NCBI RefSeq assembly: GCF_000023105.1
Contig: NC_012669.1
Coordinates: forward strand, 3,473,025-3,537,024
Reading direction: 5' to 3'
DNA from: Beutenbergia cavernae DSM 12333
GTDB lineage: Bacteria > Actinomycetota > Actinomycetes > Actinomycetales > Beutenbergiaceae
DNA length: 64,000 bases
Under the pieces are notes generated by a model. That model made no database searches. It was given only the letters and a program-made list of their open reading frames with translations, and was not told where the DNA came from. Below are positions 7,223 through 17,445 of this stretch, one piece after another (the stretch's first letter is position 1; each line of letters starts with the position of its first letter). The position numbers and the translations under genes were made by a program.

Positions 7223-9796
7223 TCAGACCGACGCGTCGGACGGGTCGAGGAGACCGGCGTCCCGGGCGCGCTGCAGCGTCTCCTCGCGGCTGTGGGTGCC
7301 GAGCTTGCGGTAGATCCCGCGGAGCTGCGTCTTCACCGTGTTGGGCGAGACGAACAGCCTCGTCGCGATCTCCGGGACGGACGACGTCGACGCGAGCTCG
7401 CCGAGGATCGTCCGCTCCCGCTCGGTCAGGACGACGGCGCTCACCGCCGGGGGCATGACGTCGCCGAACGCCTCGAACGCCGGCTCGCCGAGAAGTTCCC
7501 CGAGGTCGGGAAGCTCCGTCGCCAGCGTGGCGAGCTGAGCCCTCGGCACGAACTGGAACGGACGGCGCTGCCCGGTGCCGTGCGCGACCTGGAGTGCCTG
7601 CCGCGCGTAGCTCAGCGCCGAGGCGCGGCGGTCCCGGTCGAGGTCGAGCACCGCCATGAGGACCAGGAGCTCGAGCCGGGAGCGCTGAGTGATCGTGGGT
7701 CGCTGGAGCGCGTCGACGGCGATCGTCCGCGCCTTGACGCCGTCGCCGTCCTGCCACGCCAGCCGTGCCTTCGCGACGGCGAGGATCGGCGAGTCGGTCG
7801 CCGACGCCAGGATCCGGCGGAAGCGGGCGCGTTCGCCCTGGGCCACGAGCACCTCGCCGAGCGTCGAGACGAGGAGCGCCTCGGCGATCCCGCCCCGCGG
7901 CGCGCGGGCGAGGCCCTCCTCGCACGCGTCCGCGCACGCCAGCATCGCGCCGGGATCGCCGCCGCTCGCGATGATCTGACCGCGGACGAACGCGACGAGC
8001 GCCCAGAGCTCGTCCGGCGACGACCGCTCCGGCAGGTTGTCCGCCAGGAGGGCGGCCTCGTCGGCCAGCATGTCGACGCCGGCGAGCGCCTCCGCGATCA
8101 CGACTGCGGCGCGTGTCACAGGTTCCTCGACGTCCTCGTCGAGCTCCACGCGGCCGAGCCACTCGTGCGTGAGGAGCGGGACGCCGTTGATCGCGTGCGT
8201 GAGCGCGAGGCCGACGGCGCTCGTCCGCCGCACGAGCGCGTCCCCCATGCGCTGCGCCCAGGCGAACGCCTCCGAGAACGCGTACCGGGACCCGATGACG
8301 TCGCCGGCGGCGAGGCGTGTGCTCCCCCACTGGAAGAGCAGCGTCGGCACCTCGTGGTCGACGTCGCCGGGCGCCGCCCCGCTGACGTCGGCGGCGCGGC
8401 CCCACTGCTGGGCGACCTCCTGCGCGATGTCGACGTAGCCGGTCGCGGACAGCGCGATGACCGTGCTCACCCGGGTGCGCACGGCGTCGCTCTCCGTGCG
8501 CGGCGCGACTCCGGCGAGCTCCGCGCGGTGGGTGGAGGCGAGGTCCGTGGGATGGGTCAGCGGCAGGATGAACTCGTGTGCGACCCGGAGCTTCGGGTTC
8601 GACGCCACCAGATCCACCGGCATCCCCCGGATCGCGTGGCTCAGGGCGTCGGGGTGCTGGGCGACCAGCTGCACCCAGTGCCGGTCGACCGCGCTGACCG
8701 CCTGGTCCCAGTCCCGGGCCCGGACGGCGTGCACGAGGGCGCCGCGCGCGTCGTCCCGGTCGGCGAACCACCGGGTCGCGATCCCGAGGAGCGCCTGGCG
8801 CAGCTCGGGGTCGGACTCCGCGAGCAACCGGTCGATCGCGAACCGCACCGCGCGCGGATACGTGTAGACCGGGACGCCGTCGATCACCTGCACGCCGAGC
8901 AGGTGCGCCTCCACCATGCGGCTGAGCAGGAACGTCACGTCGCGGTCGGGGTACAGCTCCTGGGCGAGCTCCCGGGTGAACTCGTCGGCGACGGACGTGC
9001 GTGCCATGAAGGAGCGCACCGACTCGTCGACGACGCCGGCGAGGACCTCCCGGACGAACAGGTCGACGAGACGCCAGTCGACGTACGTGAACGACTCCCC
9101 GACGACGTCGCGCTGCTCGATGCCGTGCAGCAGCGCACGCACGAGGGCCGGCCACCCCCCGACCTCCCCCGCGACCCGGTCGATCTGTGCGCGCGTGAGG
9201 TCCAGCCCGATGCCCGCGGCGAGCTCGCCGATCGCGTCGGCGTCGAGCGCGAGGTCGCTGGACAGCACGAGCACCGCGTCGAGCGCGATCACGCCCAGCC
9301 GCTCGAGGTCACGGTGCCGGTGCCCGGCGACGGCGAGGTGGATGAGGTCGGACTGCTGGACGAGGTCGACGAGGTCGCCGTCGAGGCTCTCCGGCACCGA
9401 CGGGAAGTTGTCCATGACCAGCACGAGGCGCCGGGTGAGCGACCGGACGGCGTCGTGCACGGAACGACGAGCGGACGTCGCGCCCACGCCCTCGGCGAGG
9501 CCGGCGGATCGGAGCCCGGCGAGCAGCAGCTCCCAGAACTCCGCCTCGGTGACCGCGTGGCGGTCGAGCGTCAGCCAGACGACGTCGTGGTCGGTGTGCT
9601 TGGTCGTGCGCAGCCACCAGGACAGCAGGCTCGTCTTCCCGAACCCGCGTGGTGCGCGCACGATGACGAGCGGCGCGAGACGTTCGAGGCGGGCGAGCAC
9701 GCGAGGCCGCGGCACGTAGCTCTCGGCCACCCGGGGCAGCCGGGGACCAGGGTGCGTACGCCGCACGCGCAGCCCCTCATCCACCATCGTGACCAC
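7223..9796 (-). CDS. Large ATP-binding LuxR-family transcriptional regulator (LAL/MalT-like)
   Basis: An 857-residue cytosolic regulator. The N-terminal STAND/AAA-type ATPase has a Walker A motif RAPRGFGKTS at about 47-56 and a hydrophobic Walker B-like LVLVMDNFPSVPE. A long helical TPR-like middle follows. A C-terminal LuxR helix-turn-helix (LTERERTILGELASTSSVPEIATRLFVSPNTVKTQLRGIYRKLG) ends the protein. Such proteins use ATP and an effector bound to the middle region to oligomerise and activate transcription. The effector is unknown; the downstream polysaccharide sugar transferase is a plausible target. Starts are ambiguous: GTG at 9796 or ATG at 9787, neither with a clear Shine-Dalgarno sequence. 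Confidence 0.9.
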   Translation of the reverse strand: MVTMVDEGLRVRRTHPGPRLPRVAESYVPRPRVLARLERLAPLVIVRAPRGFGKTSLLSWWLRTTKHTDHDVVWLTLDRHAVTEAEFWELLLAGLRSAGLAEGVGATSARRSVHDAVRSLTRRLVLVMDNFPSVPESLDGDLVDLVQQSDLIHLAVAGHRHRDLERLGVIALDAVLVLSSDLALDADAIGELAAGIGLDLTRAQIDRVAGEVGGWPALVRALLHGIEQRDVVGESFTYVDWRLVDLFVREVLAGVVDESVRSFMARTSVADEFTRELAQELYPDRDVTFLLSRMVEAHLLGVQVIDGVPVYTYPRAVRFAIDRLLAESDPELRQALLGIATRWFADRDDARGALVHAVRARDWDQAVSAVDRHWVQLVAQHPDALSHAIRGMPVDLVASNPKLRVAHEFILPLTHPTDLASTHRAELAGVAPRTESDAVRTRVSTVIALSATGYVDIAQEVAQQWGRAADVSGAAPGDVDHEVPTLLFQWGSTRLAAGDVIGSRYAFSEAFAWAQRMGDALVRRTSAVGLALTHAINGVPLLTHEWLGRVELDEDVEEPVTRAAVVIAEALAGVDMLADEAALLADNLPERSSPDELWALVAFVRGQIIASGGDPGAMLACADACEEGLARAPRGGIAEALLVSTLGEVLVAQGERARFRRILASATDSPILAVAKARLAWQDGDGVKARTIAVDALQRPTITQRSRLELLVLMAVLDLDRDRRASALSYARQALQVAHGTGQRRPFQFVPRAQLATLATELPDLGELLGEPAFEAFGDVMPPAVSAVVLTERERTILGELASTSSVPEIATRLFVSPNTVKTQLRGIYRKLGTHSREETLQRARDAGLLDPSDASV

Positions 9797-9856
9797 CGTT
9801 CGAGCCCGCCTCGCCGGGTGCGGGCCACGCCGGAGTCTATCGCCAGCGCCAGCCTG

Positions 9857-10687
9857 TCAACCGACCGGGACGGGCCGGACGCCGTACGGTGCGAGGCCCG
9901 CCGTTCCGCCGTCGGCAGCGGTCAGGACCCAGATGCCGCCGTCGTGCACGGCGACCGTGTGCTCGACGTGCGCCGCACGGGAGCCGTCGAGCGTCACGAC
10001 CGTCCAGTCGTCGTCCAGCACGCGGGTCGCCGGGTCGCCGGCGACCAGCATCGGCTCGATCGCCACGACCAGCCCGGGCACCACCCGCGGCCCGCGGTCC
10101 CGCGTCGCGTAGTTGGGGACGTCCGGGCTCTGGTGCATCGCCGTCCCGATGCCGTGACCGACGTACTCGGTGACGATCGCGAAGCCGTCGCCGTCGTCGG
10201 CAGCGCCGGTGACGCTGGCCTCGACGGCCGCTCCCACCTCGCCCAGCCGACGCGCGGAGGCCAGCGCCGCGACGCCGGCCCACATCGCCCGCTCGGTCGC
10301 GGCGACGAGCGCCGCGTCACGAGGCGCCGCAGCGCCGATCACCGTGGTGAACGCGGAGTCGGAGTGCCAGCCGTCGACGATCGCGCCGGCATCCACCGAG
10401 ACGACGTCGCCGTCGGCGAGCGGGCGGTCCGACGGGATGCCGTGCACCACCTGGTCGTTGACGCTCGTGCAGATCGTCGCGGGATACCCGTGGTAGCCCA
10501 GGAAGTTGGACGTCGCACCGGCGCGCGCCACCGCGGCGGCCGCGACGGCGTCGAGCTCGCGTGTCGTGACACCTGGGCCGAGGTGCGCGCGCACCTCGTC
10601 GAGGACACCGGCGAGCACCAGCCCGGACCGCCGCATCGCGACGATCTGCTCGGGCGTCTTGAGCTCGATCCGGGGACTGCGGAACAT
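9857..10687 (-). CDS. map: Methionine aminopeptidase, type I
   Basis: Removes the N-terminal Met from nascent proteins. The 276 residues carry the pita-bread fold motifs: VVHGIP (His82, substrate), the ligands Asp99 and Asp110 (SVDAGAIVDGWHSDSA), YVGHGIG, AIEPML and AHVEHTVAV, giving the full DDHEE metal set. The ATG at 10685-10687 overlaps the adk stop codon by one base (TGATG), so it is the last gene of secY-adk-map. The N-terminus is short, without the SH3-binding extension of type Ic enzymes. Confidence 0.96.
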   Translation of the reverse strand: MFRSPRIELKTPEQIVAMRRSGLVLAGVLDEVRAHLGPGVTTRELDAVAAAAVARAGATSNFLGYHGYPATICTSVNDQVVHGIPSDRPLADGDVVSVDAGAIVDGWHSDSAFTTVIGAAAPRDAALVAATERAMWAGVAALASARRLGEVGAAVEASVTGAADDGDGFAIVTEYVGHGIGTAMHQSPDVPNYATRDRGPRVVPGLVVAIEPMLVAGDPATRVLDDDWTVVTLDGSRAAHVEHTVAVHDGGIWVLTAADGGTAGLAPYGVRPVPVG

Positions 10688-11265
10688 CAGCGGGCGTGGG
10701 CCTCGAGGGCTCCGGCGACCTGCTCGGTGATCGCGTCGACCTCGCCGACCCCGTCCACGCGCACGAGCAGCCCTCGGGCGGCGTACGCCTCGGCGAGCGG
10801 CGCCGTCTGCTCGGCATACACCTCGAGCCGACGCCGGATCGCCTCCTCCGTGTCGTCGTCGCGACCCTCGAGCTCCGCGCGGCGGGCGAGCCGCGCGAGC
10901 AGCTCCTCCCGGTCCGCGACGAGCTCGATGACGGCGTCGAGCGCCTCGTCGTGCTCCGCGAGGATCCGGTCGAGCTCCTCGACCTGCGCCGCGTTCCGCG
11001 GGTAGCCGTCGAGGATGAAGCCGGCCCGGGCGTCGTCGCGGGCGAGCCGGTCACGCACCATGGCGTTCGTGATCTCGTCCGGGACCAGGTCGCCCGCGTC
11101 CATGATCGCCTTCGCGGTCCGGCCGAGCTCCGTGCCCTCGGCGACGTTCGACCGGAAGATGTCCCCCGTCGAGATCGCGGGAACCCCGAGGCGGCCGGAC
11201 AGCCGCGCTGCCTGCGTGCCCTTGCCGGAGCCCTGCGGGCCCATGATCACGTACCTGGCGCTCAT
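10687..11265 (-). CDS. adk: Adenylate kinase
   Basis: Interconverts 2 ADP with ATP and AMP. The 192-residue short form has MGPQGSGKGTQ (P-loop, residues 8-18), the AMP-binding STGDIFR and GFILDGYPRN, and lacks the long zinc LID insertion, as usual for Actinobacteria. The Arg residues of the LID are in EEAIRRRLEVY. The ATG at 11263-11265 overlaps the secY stop as ATGA. This secY-adk-map coupling is widespread in Gram-positive bacteria. Confidence 0.97.
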   Translation of the reverse strand: MSARYVIMGPQGSGKGTQAARLSGRLGVPAISTGDIFRSNVAEGTELGRTAKAIMDAGDLVPDEITNAMVRDRLARDDARAGFILDGYPRNAAQVEELDRILAEHDEALDAVIELVADREELLARLARRAELEGRDDDTEEAIRRRLEVYAEQTAPLAEAYAARGLLVRVDGVGEVDAITEQVAGALEAHAR

Positions 11266-12572
11266 CGCAGGAAGCCCTCGTAGTGTCGTTGCTGGAGCTG
11301 GGAGTCGATCTGCTTGACGGTCTCGAGCCCGACGCTGACGACGATCAGCAGCGACGTCCCGCCGAACGGGATCGACGTGGAGATCCCCAGGAGCACGAAC
11401 GCGATCGTCGGCACCATCGCGACGAGCGCGAGGTAGATCGCGCCGGCCGAGGTGATGCGCGTGATCACGTAGTGCAGGTACTCGGCCGTCGGCCGGCCCG
11501 CCCGGATGCCCGGGATGAACCCGCCGTAGCGCTTCATGTTGTCGGCGACCTCGTCCGGGTTGAACGTGATCGACGTGTAGAAGAACGCGAAGAACAGGAT
11601 GAGCACCACGTAGATCGCGAGGTACATCGGCGCACCCGGATCGACGAGGTTCGCCTGGACCCACTGGACCCAGCCCTCGGTCGGGTCCCCGAACTGGGCG
11701 GCGAGCGTCGGCAGCGCGAGCAGCGACGACGCGAAGATCACCGGGATCACGCCGGACATGTTGATCTTGATCGGGATGTACGTGCTCGAGCCGCCGTACA
11801 TGCGACGCCCGACCATCCGCTTCGCGTACTGCACCGGGACGCGACGCTGTGACTGCTCGACGAACACGACGAGCACCACGATCACGAGGGTGAGCAGCAG
11901 CACGAGGCCGAACTTCGTGGCGCCGCCCTCGCCCGTGGCGACTGCCCACAGCGCGGTCGGGAAGCTCGCCGCGATCGACGTGAAGATGAGCAGCGACATG
12001 CCGTTGCCGACGCCGCGCTCCGTGATGAGCTCGCCGAGCCACATGATGAGCCCGGTACCCGCCGTCATCGTCACGATCATCAGCAGGATCGTGGTGACGC
12101 CGTCGTTCGGGATGAGCGGCGTGTTCGAGTCGGACGCCCCGCACCCGTTGAACAGCACGCCGGTGCGCGCCGTCGTGATGATCGTCGTGGCCTGCAGCAC
12201 CGCGAGGAAGATCGTGAGGTAACGGGTGTACTGCGTGAGCTTCGCGGTGCCGGACTGCCCCTCCTTGTGGAGGGCCTCGAAACGAGGGATCACCACACGG
12301 AGCAGCTGGATGATGATGCTCGCCGTGATGTACGGCATGATCCCGAGCGCGAAGATCGACAGCTGGAGCAGCGCACCGCCGCTGAACAGGTTGATGAGGC
12401 CGAGGACGTCGTTGTCCTGCGAGGCCGCGGCACAGACCTGCACGTTCGCGTAGTCGATGCCGGGGGTCGGGATGAAGGACCCGAGGCGGAAGATCGCCAT
12501 GATCCCGAGCGTGAAGAGCAGCTTGCGCCGCAGGTCGGGCGTCCGGAACGCCCGGGCGAATGCGCTCAGCAA
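11262..12572 (-). CDS. secY: Preprotein translocase subunit SecY
   Basis: The channel-forming subunit of the Sec translocon in the cytoplasmic membrane. The 436 residues contain ten hydrophobic segments and the family signatures LGIMAIFRLGSFIPTPGID near the N-terminus and FNPDEVADNMKRYGGFIPGIRAGRPT in the C5/C6 region. The start is a TTG at 12570-12572 preceded by GGAGGACCA; no ATG or GTG is better placed. Partner SecE is encoded at 45223 in this window. The 139-nt gap before it contains a GC-rich dyad and a possible -10 TACGCT (12618-12623), so a promoter of its own is possible. Confidence 0.96.
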   Translation of the reverse strand: MLSAFARAFRTPDLRRKLLFTLGIMAIFRLGSFIPTPGIDYANVQVCAAASQDNDVLGLINLFSGGALLQLSIFALGIMPYITASIIIQLLRVVIPRFEALHKEGQSGTAKLTQYTRYLTIFLAVLQATTIITTARTGVLFNGCGASDSNTPLIPNDGVTTILLMIVTMTAGTGLIMWLGELITERGVGNGMSLLIFTSIAASFPTALWAVATGEGGATKFGLVLLLTLVIVVLVVFVEQSQRRVPVQYAKRMVGRRMYGGSSTYIPIKINMSGVIPVIFASSLLALPTLAAQFGDPTEGWVQWVQANLVDPGAPMYLAIYVVLILFFAFFYTSITFNPDEVADNMKRYGGFIPGIRAGRPTAEYLHYVITRITSAGAIYLALVAMVPTIAFVLLGISTSIPFGGTSLLIVVSVGLETVKQIDSQLQQRHYEGFLR

Positions 12573-12711
12573 TGGTCCTCCAGGTCAATGGGATCGCGAC
12601 GGCGGTGCGTCGGGTAGAGCGTAGCCGTCACGACGTCGTGCCACGGCTGGACCGTGGCCGGAGACGCCGCAGGCGGCGGGCGGAGAGCTCCGCACCGCCG
12701 CCCGCGCCGCG

Positions 12712-13245
12712 TCAGGCCTGCTCGAGCGAGCCGCCCGCCGCCACGATCTTCTCCTTGGCCGACGCGGAGTACGCGTCGACCTTCACGTCGAGCTTCACGT
12801 CGACGTCACCCGTGCCCAGCACCTTGACAGGGCGACCGGAGCGCACGGCGCCCTTCGCCACGAGGTCGGCGACGGTGACCTCGCCACCCGTCGGGTACAG
12901 CTCGGCGAGCCGACCGAGGTTGACGACCTGGTACTCCGTCCGGAACGGGTTCGTGAACCCGCGCAGCTTCGGCAGCCGCATGTGCATCGGCGTCTGGCCG
13001 CCCTCGAACGCTGCGGGCACGTTGCCGCGCGCCTTCGAACCCTTGGTGCCGCGACCAGCGGTCTTGCCCTTGGACGCCTCGCCGCGACCCACGCGGGTCT
13101 TGGCGGTGCGTGCGCCGGGGGCCGGCCGCAGGTGGTGGACCTTGAGGGCGTTCGGACGGGTCGCCTCGGCGACCTGCTCGTCGGCCTTCTTCTTCGCCGC
13201 GGCCTTCGTGGCCGCGGACTTCGTGTCCGTGGACTTCTCCGTCAT
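12712..13245 (-). CDS. rplO: 50S ribosomal protein L15
   Basis: L15 is a late-assembly large-subunit protein. The conserved core begins at [33 protein letters not shown] and includes [18 protein letters not shown]. About 33 Lys/Ala-rich residues precede it, an N-terminal extension that brings the length to 177 aa. The ATG overlaps the rpmD stop codon (ATGA, 13242-13245). A GC-rich inverted repeat lies just after its stop codon (about 12665-12710), before secY. Confidence 0.96.
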   Translation of the reverse strand: MTEKSTDTKSAATKAAAKKKADEQVAEATRPNALKVHHLRPAPGARTAKTRVGRGEASKGKTAGRGTKGSKARGNVPAAFEGGQTPMHMRLPKLRGFTNPFRTEYQVVNLGRLAELYPTGGEVTVADLVAKGAVRSGRPVKVLGTGDVDVKLDVKVDAYSASAKEKIVAAGGSLEQA

Positions 13246-13433
13246 GACTCGTCGACCTCCTCGACGCTCACCAGGTGGGCGACCACCCGGATCATGCCGC
13301 GCACGCCCGGGGTGTCCTCCTGGACGGTGGACTTCCCGATCCGGCCGAGGCCGAGCGTCGCCAGCGTCTCACGCTGGTTCTGCTTGCCCCCGATCGTGGA
13401 CCGGGTCTGCGTGACCTTGAGCTGCGCCATCAC
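13242..13433 (-). CDS. rpmD: 50S ribosomal protein L30
   Basis: A 63-residue protein, [41 protein letters not shown].. after an initial Met, matching the bacterial L30 family over its full length with a short acidic tail. It overlaps rpsE and rplO by four bases at each end (ATGA), which indicates tight translational coupling inside the spc operon. Confidence 0.96.
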   Translation of the reverse strand: MMAQLKVTQTRSTIGGKQNQRETLATLGLGRIGKSTVQEDTPGVRGMIRVVAHLVSVEEVDES

Positions 13434-14110
13434 GCCACTCCCGTCGATGCCTTCGCGGCGGCGTCGGCCCGTCCGCGCGCCTGAGCGCGCAGGATCGGGC
13501 CGGGGACGACGTCCTCGAGCGGGAGGCCACGCCGCGCCGCGACAGCGGCCGGCTCCTCGAGCCCCTGGAGCGCCGCGACCGTCGCGTGGACGATGTTGAT
13601 CGCGTTCGACGAACCGAGCGACTTGCTGAGCACGTCGTGGATCCCCGCGCAGTCGAGCACGGCGCGCACCGGGCCACCGGCGATGACTCCGGTACCCGGG
13701 GACGCGGGACGCAGGAAGACGACCCCGGCCGCTGCCTCACCCCGCACCGAGTGGGGGATGGTGCCCTGGATGCGCGGGACGCGGAAGAAGTTCTTCTTCG
13801 CCTCCTCGACACCCTTCGCGATGGCGGTCGGGACTTCCTTCGCCTTGCCGTAGCCGACGCCGACGGTGCCGTCGCCGTCGCCCACGACCACGAGTGCCGT
13901 GAAGCTGAAGCGACGACCGCCCTTGACGACCTTGGCGACGCGGTTGATCGTGACGACGCGCTCCACGAACTGGTTGCGGTCGTCACCGCCCCGGCGGTCG
14001 CCGCCGCGGCGGTCCCCACCCCGACGGTCGCCGCCGCGCCCGCGCTCGTTCTCGCTGGGGCCGCCGCTGCTCGGGGCGCCAGTGGTCCTGCTGCGCTGCG
14101 GTGCAGCCAT
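13430..14110 (-). CDS. rpsE: 30S ribosomal protein S5
   Basis: S5 lines the mRNA entry channel and affects decoding accuracy. The core from [36 protein letters not shown] onwards is canonical and the spectinomycin loop looks wild type. Ahead of it is a low-complexity N-terminus with three consecutive RRGGD units (about residues 30-45) encoded by near-identical 15-bp repeats. Total 226 aa, longer than the 167 of E. coli, as often in Actinobacteria. Confidence 0.96.
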   Translation of the reverse strand: MAAPQRSRTTGAPSSGGPSENERGRGGDRRGGDRRGGDRRGGDDRNQFVERVVTINRVAKVVKGGRRFSFTALVVVGDGDGTVGVGYGKAKEVPTAIAKGVEEAKKNFFRVPRIQGTIPHSVRGEAAAGVVFLRPASPGTGVIAGGPVRAVLDCAGIHDVLSKSLGSSNAINIVHATVAALQGLEEPAAVAARRGLPLEDVVPGPILRAQARGRADAAAKASTGVA

Positions 14111-14153
14111 CAGACGTTCCTCTTCATGTCGTGGTTGTGCAGTTCCGGGGTGC

Positions 14154-14531
14154 TCACAGGGTCAGTCCCCCTTCACGGGCACCGTCGGCGACGGCGGCCA
14201 CGCGACCGTGGTACGCGTTGCCACCGCGGTCGAAGACGGCAGTCGTCACGCCGGCTGCGGTGCCACGGGCGGCGAGAAGCTCGCCGACCTTGTGCGCCTT
14301 GTCGACCTTCGCCCCGTCCGAGGCGCGCAGGTCGGCCTCGAGCGTCGAGGCCGACGCGAGCGTCGTCCCCGTCGAGTCGTCGACGAGCTGCGCGACGATG
14401 TGCCGCGACGAACGCGTCACGACGAGGCGGGGGCGCTCCGGCGTCCCGACGATGCGCTTGCGGACACGCAGGTGACGGCGCTTGCGTGCCGTCGCCGTGG
14501 ACTTGCCCGCTGACTTGATCGTCACAGCCAT
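14154..14531 (-). CDS. rplR: 50S ribosomal protein L18
   Basis: L18 binds 5S rRNA. The 125 residues include the basic N-terminus [35 protein letters not shown] and the C-terminal [27 protein letters not shown] start, two nucleotides after the rplF stop codon; the Shine-Dalgarno sequence lies within the end of rplF. Confidence 0.97.
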   Translation of the reverse strand: MAVTIKSAGKSTATARKRRHLRVRKRIVGTPERPRLVVTRSSRHIVAQLVDDSTGTTLASASTLEADLRASDGAKVDKAHKVGELLAARGTAAGVTTAVFDRGGNAYHGRVAAVADGAREGGLTL

Positions 14532-14533
14532 GG

Positions 14534-15073
14534 CTACTTCCCAGCCTTTCCGACCTTGCGGCGGACCTGCTCGCCCGCGTAACGCACGCCCTTGCCCTTG
14601 TAGGGCTCGGGCTTGCGGATCTTCCTGATGTTCGCGGCGACCTCGCCCACCTGCTGCTTGTCGATGCCGGCGACCGAGAACTTGGTCGGCGACTCGACGG
14701 CGAAGGTGATGCCCTCGGGGGCGCTCACCGTCACGGGGTGGCTGAAACCGAGCGCGAACTCGAGCGAGCTCCCCTTGGCGGTCACGCGGTACCCGGTACC
14801 GACGATCTCGAGGTTCTTCTGGTAGCCCTGCGTCACCCCGGTGACGAGGTTCGCGAGCAGCGTGCGCGTCAGGCCGTGGAGCGAGCGCGACGTGCGCTCG
14901 TCGTCCGGACGCGTGACGACCAGGGCACCGTCGTCGCCGCGTGCGACGACGATCGGCGCCGGCACGCGGTGCGTGAGGGTGCCCTTGGGGCCCTTCACCG
15001 TCACCACGCGGTCAGCGATGTCGACGTCGACGCCGGACGGGACCTGGACGGGGATCTTCCCGATGCGGGACAT
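14534..15073 (-). CDS. rplF: 50S ribosomal protein L6
   Basis: L6 lies near the factor-binding site and sarcin-ricin loop. The 179 residues start [17 protein letters not shown] and end with the L6 signature [22 protein letters not shown]. Two repeated beta-alpha domains are recognisable. ATG start with GGAGGAG about seven nucleotides upstream; between rpsH and rplR in the spc operon. Confidence 0.97.
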   Translation of the reverse strand: MSRIGKIPVQVPSGVDVDIADRVVTVKGPKGTLTHRVPAPIVVARGDDGALVVTRPDDERTSRSLHGLTRTLLANLVTGVTQGYQKNLEIVGTGYRVTAKGSSLEFALGFSHPVTVSAPEGITFAVESPTKFSVAGIDKQQVGEVAANIRKIRKPEPYKGKGVRYAGEQVRRKVGKAGK

Positions 15074-15093
15074 GAGCTCTCCTCCTTACCCGT

Positions 15094-15492
15094 TCACCAG
15101 ACGTAGGCGAGGACTTCCCCACCCACGCCCTTCGTGGCCGCCTGACGGTCGGTGAGCAGGCCGGAGGACGTGGACAGGATGGCCACGCCCAGGCCGCCGA
15201 GCACCTTCGGCAGGTTGGTCGACTTCGCGTACACCCGCAGACCGGGCTTCGAGACGCGCCGGACACCGGCGAGCGACCGCTCGCGGTTCGGCCCGTACTT
15301 GAGGAGGAGCACGAGGTGCTTGCCCACCTCGGCGTCCTCGACACGCCAGCCGACGATGTAGCCCTCCGCCTGGAGGATCTCGGCGATGTGCGACTTCAGC
15401 TTCGAGTACGGCATGGTCACCGTCTCGTGGTACGCCGAGTTCGCGTTGCGCAGACGCGTCAGCATGTCTGCGATCGGATCAGTCATTGTCAT
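15094..15492 (-). CDS. rpsH: 30S ribosomal protein S8
   Basis: S8 binds helix 21 of 16S rRNA and in E. coli represses the spc operon. The 132-residue protein [20 protein letters not shown].. carries the C-terminal signature [14 protein letters not shown]. The ATG at 15490-15492 gives the N-terminus seen in other Actinobacteria; the second ATG at 15486 is an alternative, and longer upstream frames are noise. Confidence 0.97.
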   Translation of the reverse strand: MTMTDPIADMLTRLRNANSAYHETVTMPYSKLKSHIAEILQAEGYIVGWRVEDAEVGKHLVLLLKYGPNRERSLAGVRRVSKPGLRVYAKSTNLPKVLGGLGVAILSTSSGLLTDRQAATKGVGGEVLAYVW

Positions 15493-15562
15493 CGGGCTCG
15501 TGCCCTTCCTCACCGCGGTTTCACGCGTCCCGGTGCGGGACGGCGGACCTACGGCGTAGTCG

Positions 15563-15748
15563 TTACCAGCTGCTCTTCGTGACACCCGGGAGCTGACCGG
15601 CGAGGGCCATCTCACGCAGGCAGATCCGGCACAGGCCGAACTTGCGGTACACCGAGCGCGGACGGCCGCACCGGTTGCACCGGGTGTAGGCGCGCACACC
15701 GAACTTCGGCTTGCTGTTCGCCTTCTGGATGAGGGCGGTCTTCGCCAC
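15563..15748 (-). CDS. rpsZ: 30S ribosomal protein S14, zinc-binding type Z
   Basis: A 61-residue S14 of the short zinc form, with CNRCG and CRICL supplying the four Cys ligands (Cys24, Cys27, Cys40, Cys43). This housekeeping form sits between rplE and rpsH, as in Firmicutes and Actinobacteria; a zinc-free paralogue would be elsewhere. One base separates its ATG from the rplE stop codon. Confidence 0.96.
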   Translation of the reverse strand: MAKTALIQKANSKPKFGVRAYTRCNRCGRPRSVYRKFGLCRICLREMALAGQLPGVTKSSW

Positions 15749-15749
15749 G

Positions 15750-16349
15750 TCAGTTCTCCTTGAACGGGAAGCCGAGACGACGCAGGAGCGAACGGCCCTC
15801 GTCGTCGGTGCTGGCCGTGGTCACCACGGTGATGTCCATGCCTCGCACGCGGTCGATGGAGTCCGGGTCGATCTCGTGGAACATCGACTGCTCCACGAGG
15901 CCGAACGTGTAGTTGCCGTGCCCGTCGAACTGCCGCGGCTCGAGGCCCCGGAAGTCGCGGATGCGCGGCAGCGCGATCGACAGCAGCCGGTCGAGGAACT
16001 CCCACATCCGGTCGCCGCGCAGCGTCGCGTGCGCGCCGATCGGCTGACCCTCGCGCAGCTTGAACTGCGCGATGGACTTGCGGGCCTTCGTCACCTGCGG
16101 CTTCTGGCCGGTGATGAGGGAGAGATCGCGGATGGCGCCGTCGATGAGCTTGGAGTCGCGTGCCGCGTCCCCGACGCCCATGTTGACGACGATCTTGGTG
16201 AGACCCGGGACCTGGTGGATGTTCGCGAAACCGAACTCCTCCTTCAGGGCCGAGCGGATCTCCTCGCGGTAGCGCAGCTTCAGCCGCGGCGCGGGCGCCG
16301 CCGGAGCGGTCGAGCCCTCGACGGCGGTGTTCTCGGTGGTCGTGGCCAT
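15750..16349 (-). CDS. rplE: 50S ribosomal protein L5
   Basis: L5 binds 5S rRNA and contacts S13 across the subunit interface. The core [40 protein letters not shown] and the C-terminal [27 protein letters not shown] are canonical. It carries about 20 extra N-terminal Thr/Ala-rich residues (199 aa in total). The ATG overlaps the rplX stop codon by one base. Confidence 0.97.
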   Translation of the reverse strand: MATTTENTAVEGSTAPAAPAPRLKLRYREEIRSALKEEFGFANIHQVPGLTKIVVNMGVGDAARDSKLIDGAIRDLSLITGQKPQVTKARKSIAQFKLREGQPIGAHATLRGDRMWEFLDRLLSIALPRIRDFRGLEPRQFDGHGNYTFGLVEQSMFHEIDPDSIDRVRGMDITVVTTASTDDEGRSLLRRLGFPFKEN

Positions 16350-16696
16350 CAGACGTCCTTACCGGAGCGCTTGGCGACGCGGACCCGGACGGTCCTCGCG
16401 CGCCCGTTGCGCTCGACTTCCTCGGTGCGATAGCCCACCCGGGTGCCCTTCTTGGTCTCCGGGTCGACGAGCATCACGTTGCTGACGTGGATCGGCGCCT
16501 CGATGGTCTCGATGCCGCCGGTGCGGCTGCCACGCTGCGTCTGCGACACCTTGGTGTGCTTCTTGACGCGACGGACACCCTCGACGACGACCCGGTTGCT
16601 GTCCGTGAGGACCTCGAGCACGCGGCCCTGCTTCCCGCGGTCGTCCCGGTTGCCCGAGATCACGACGACGAGGTCGCCCTTCTTGATCTTCGCCAC
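16349..16696 (-). CDS. rplX: 50S ribosomal protein L24
   Basis: An assembly-initiator protein of the large subunit. The 115 residues begin [29 protein letters not shown] (KOW motif) and continue with [25 protein letters not shown]. The start is GTG at 16694-16696, directly abutting the rplN stop codon. Confidence 0.97.
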   Translation of the reverse strand: MAKIKKGDLVVVISGNRDDRGKQGRVLEVLTDSNRVVVEGVRRVKKHTKVSQTQRGSRTGGIETIEAPIHVSNVMLVDPETKKGTRVGYRTEEVERNGRARTVRVRVAKRSGKDV

Positions 16697-17065
16697 TCAG
16701 ATCACCTCCGGAGCCAGCGACACGATGCGCATGAACTTCTTGTCGCGGAGCTCGCGCCCCACGGGACCGAAGATGCGCGTGCCGCGCGGTTCGCCGTCGC
16801 TCTTGAGAAGCACGGCAGCGTTCTCGTCGAAGCGGATGTAGGACCCGTCCGGCCGGCGGCGCTCCTTGGCGGTGCGCACGACGACGGCCTTGACGACGTC
16901 ACCCCTCTTGACGTTGCCGCCCGGGATCGCGTCCTTGACGGTGGCGACGATGACGTCGCCGATGCCGGCGTAGCGGCGTCCGGACCCACCGAGCACACGG
17001 ATGCAGAGGATCTCCTTCGCACCCGTGTTGTCGGCGACCTTCAGCCGCGACTCCTGCTGGATCAT
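16697..17065 (-). CDS. rplN: 50S ribosomal protein L14
   Basis: L14 forms an intersubunit bridge. The 122-residue protein [37 protein letters not shown].. is a full-length match; the [13 protein letters not shown] and [24 protein letters not shown] segments are characteristic. ATG preceded by an AGGAGTAGGGA-type Shine-Dalgarno sequence. A 68-nt gap follows rpsQ. Confidence 0.98.
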   Translation of the reverse strand: MIQQESRLKVADNTGAKEILCIRVLGGSGRRYAGIGDVIVATVKDAIPGGNVKRGDVVKAVVVRTAKERRRPDGSYIRFDENAAVLLKSDGEPRGTRIFGPVGRELRDKKFMRIVSLAPEVI

Positions 17066-17133
17066 TCCCTACTCCTGTCGTCGTGCCGGTTCTCGCCCGA
17101 CAGATGCCGGCGCGAGCCTGGCCGAACGGATAG

Positions 17134-17445
17134 TTACTTGGCCTTCTCGAGGATCTCGACCACACGCCACCGCTTGGTGGCGGACAGCGGCCGGGTCTCC
17201 ATGATGAGGACGAGGTCGCCGACGCCGGCCGTGGAGGCCTCGTCGTGCGCCTTGACCTTCGTGGTGCGCCGGATGACCTTGCCGTAGAGCGGGTGCTTGA
17301 CCCGGTCCTCGACCTCCACCACGACGGTCTTCTGCATCTTGTCGCTCACCACGTACCCACGCCGCGTCTTGCGGTTGGGGCGGTGCTCGGCTGCCGCGCT
17401 CTCGGCCACGGTGTCCTTCGTCTCGTTCGCCATCGTCTCGCTCAC
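17134..17445 (-). CDS. rpsQ: 30S ribosomal protein S17
   Basis: S17 is a primary 16S rRNA binder with an OB fold. The core is [46 protein letters not shown], ending in [19 protein letters not shown], after about 20 N-terminal residues. The ATG at 17443-17445 overlaps the rpmC stop (ATGA); a second ATG at 17433 is possible. Confidence 0.96.
   Translation of the reverse strand: MSETMANETKDTVAESAAAEHRPNRKTRRGYVVSDKMQKTVVVEVEDRVKHPLYGKVIRRTTKVKAHDEASTAGVGDLVLIMETRPLSATKRWRVVEILEKAK

Noticed and set aside
7136-11005. 1289-codon plus-strand frame opposite the LuxR-type, map and adk genes
   Set aside because: Antisense to three well-supported genes; no domain recognisable.
13980-14040. CRISPR-like or mobile repeat in rpsE
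   Set aside because: Short in-frame repeats encoding RRGGD; no spacers or array structure.
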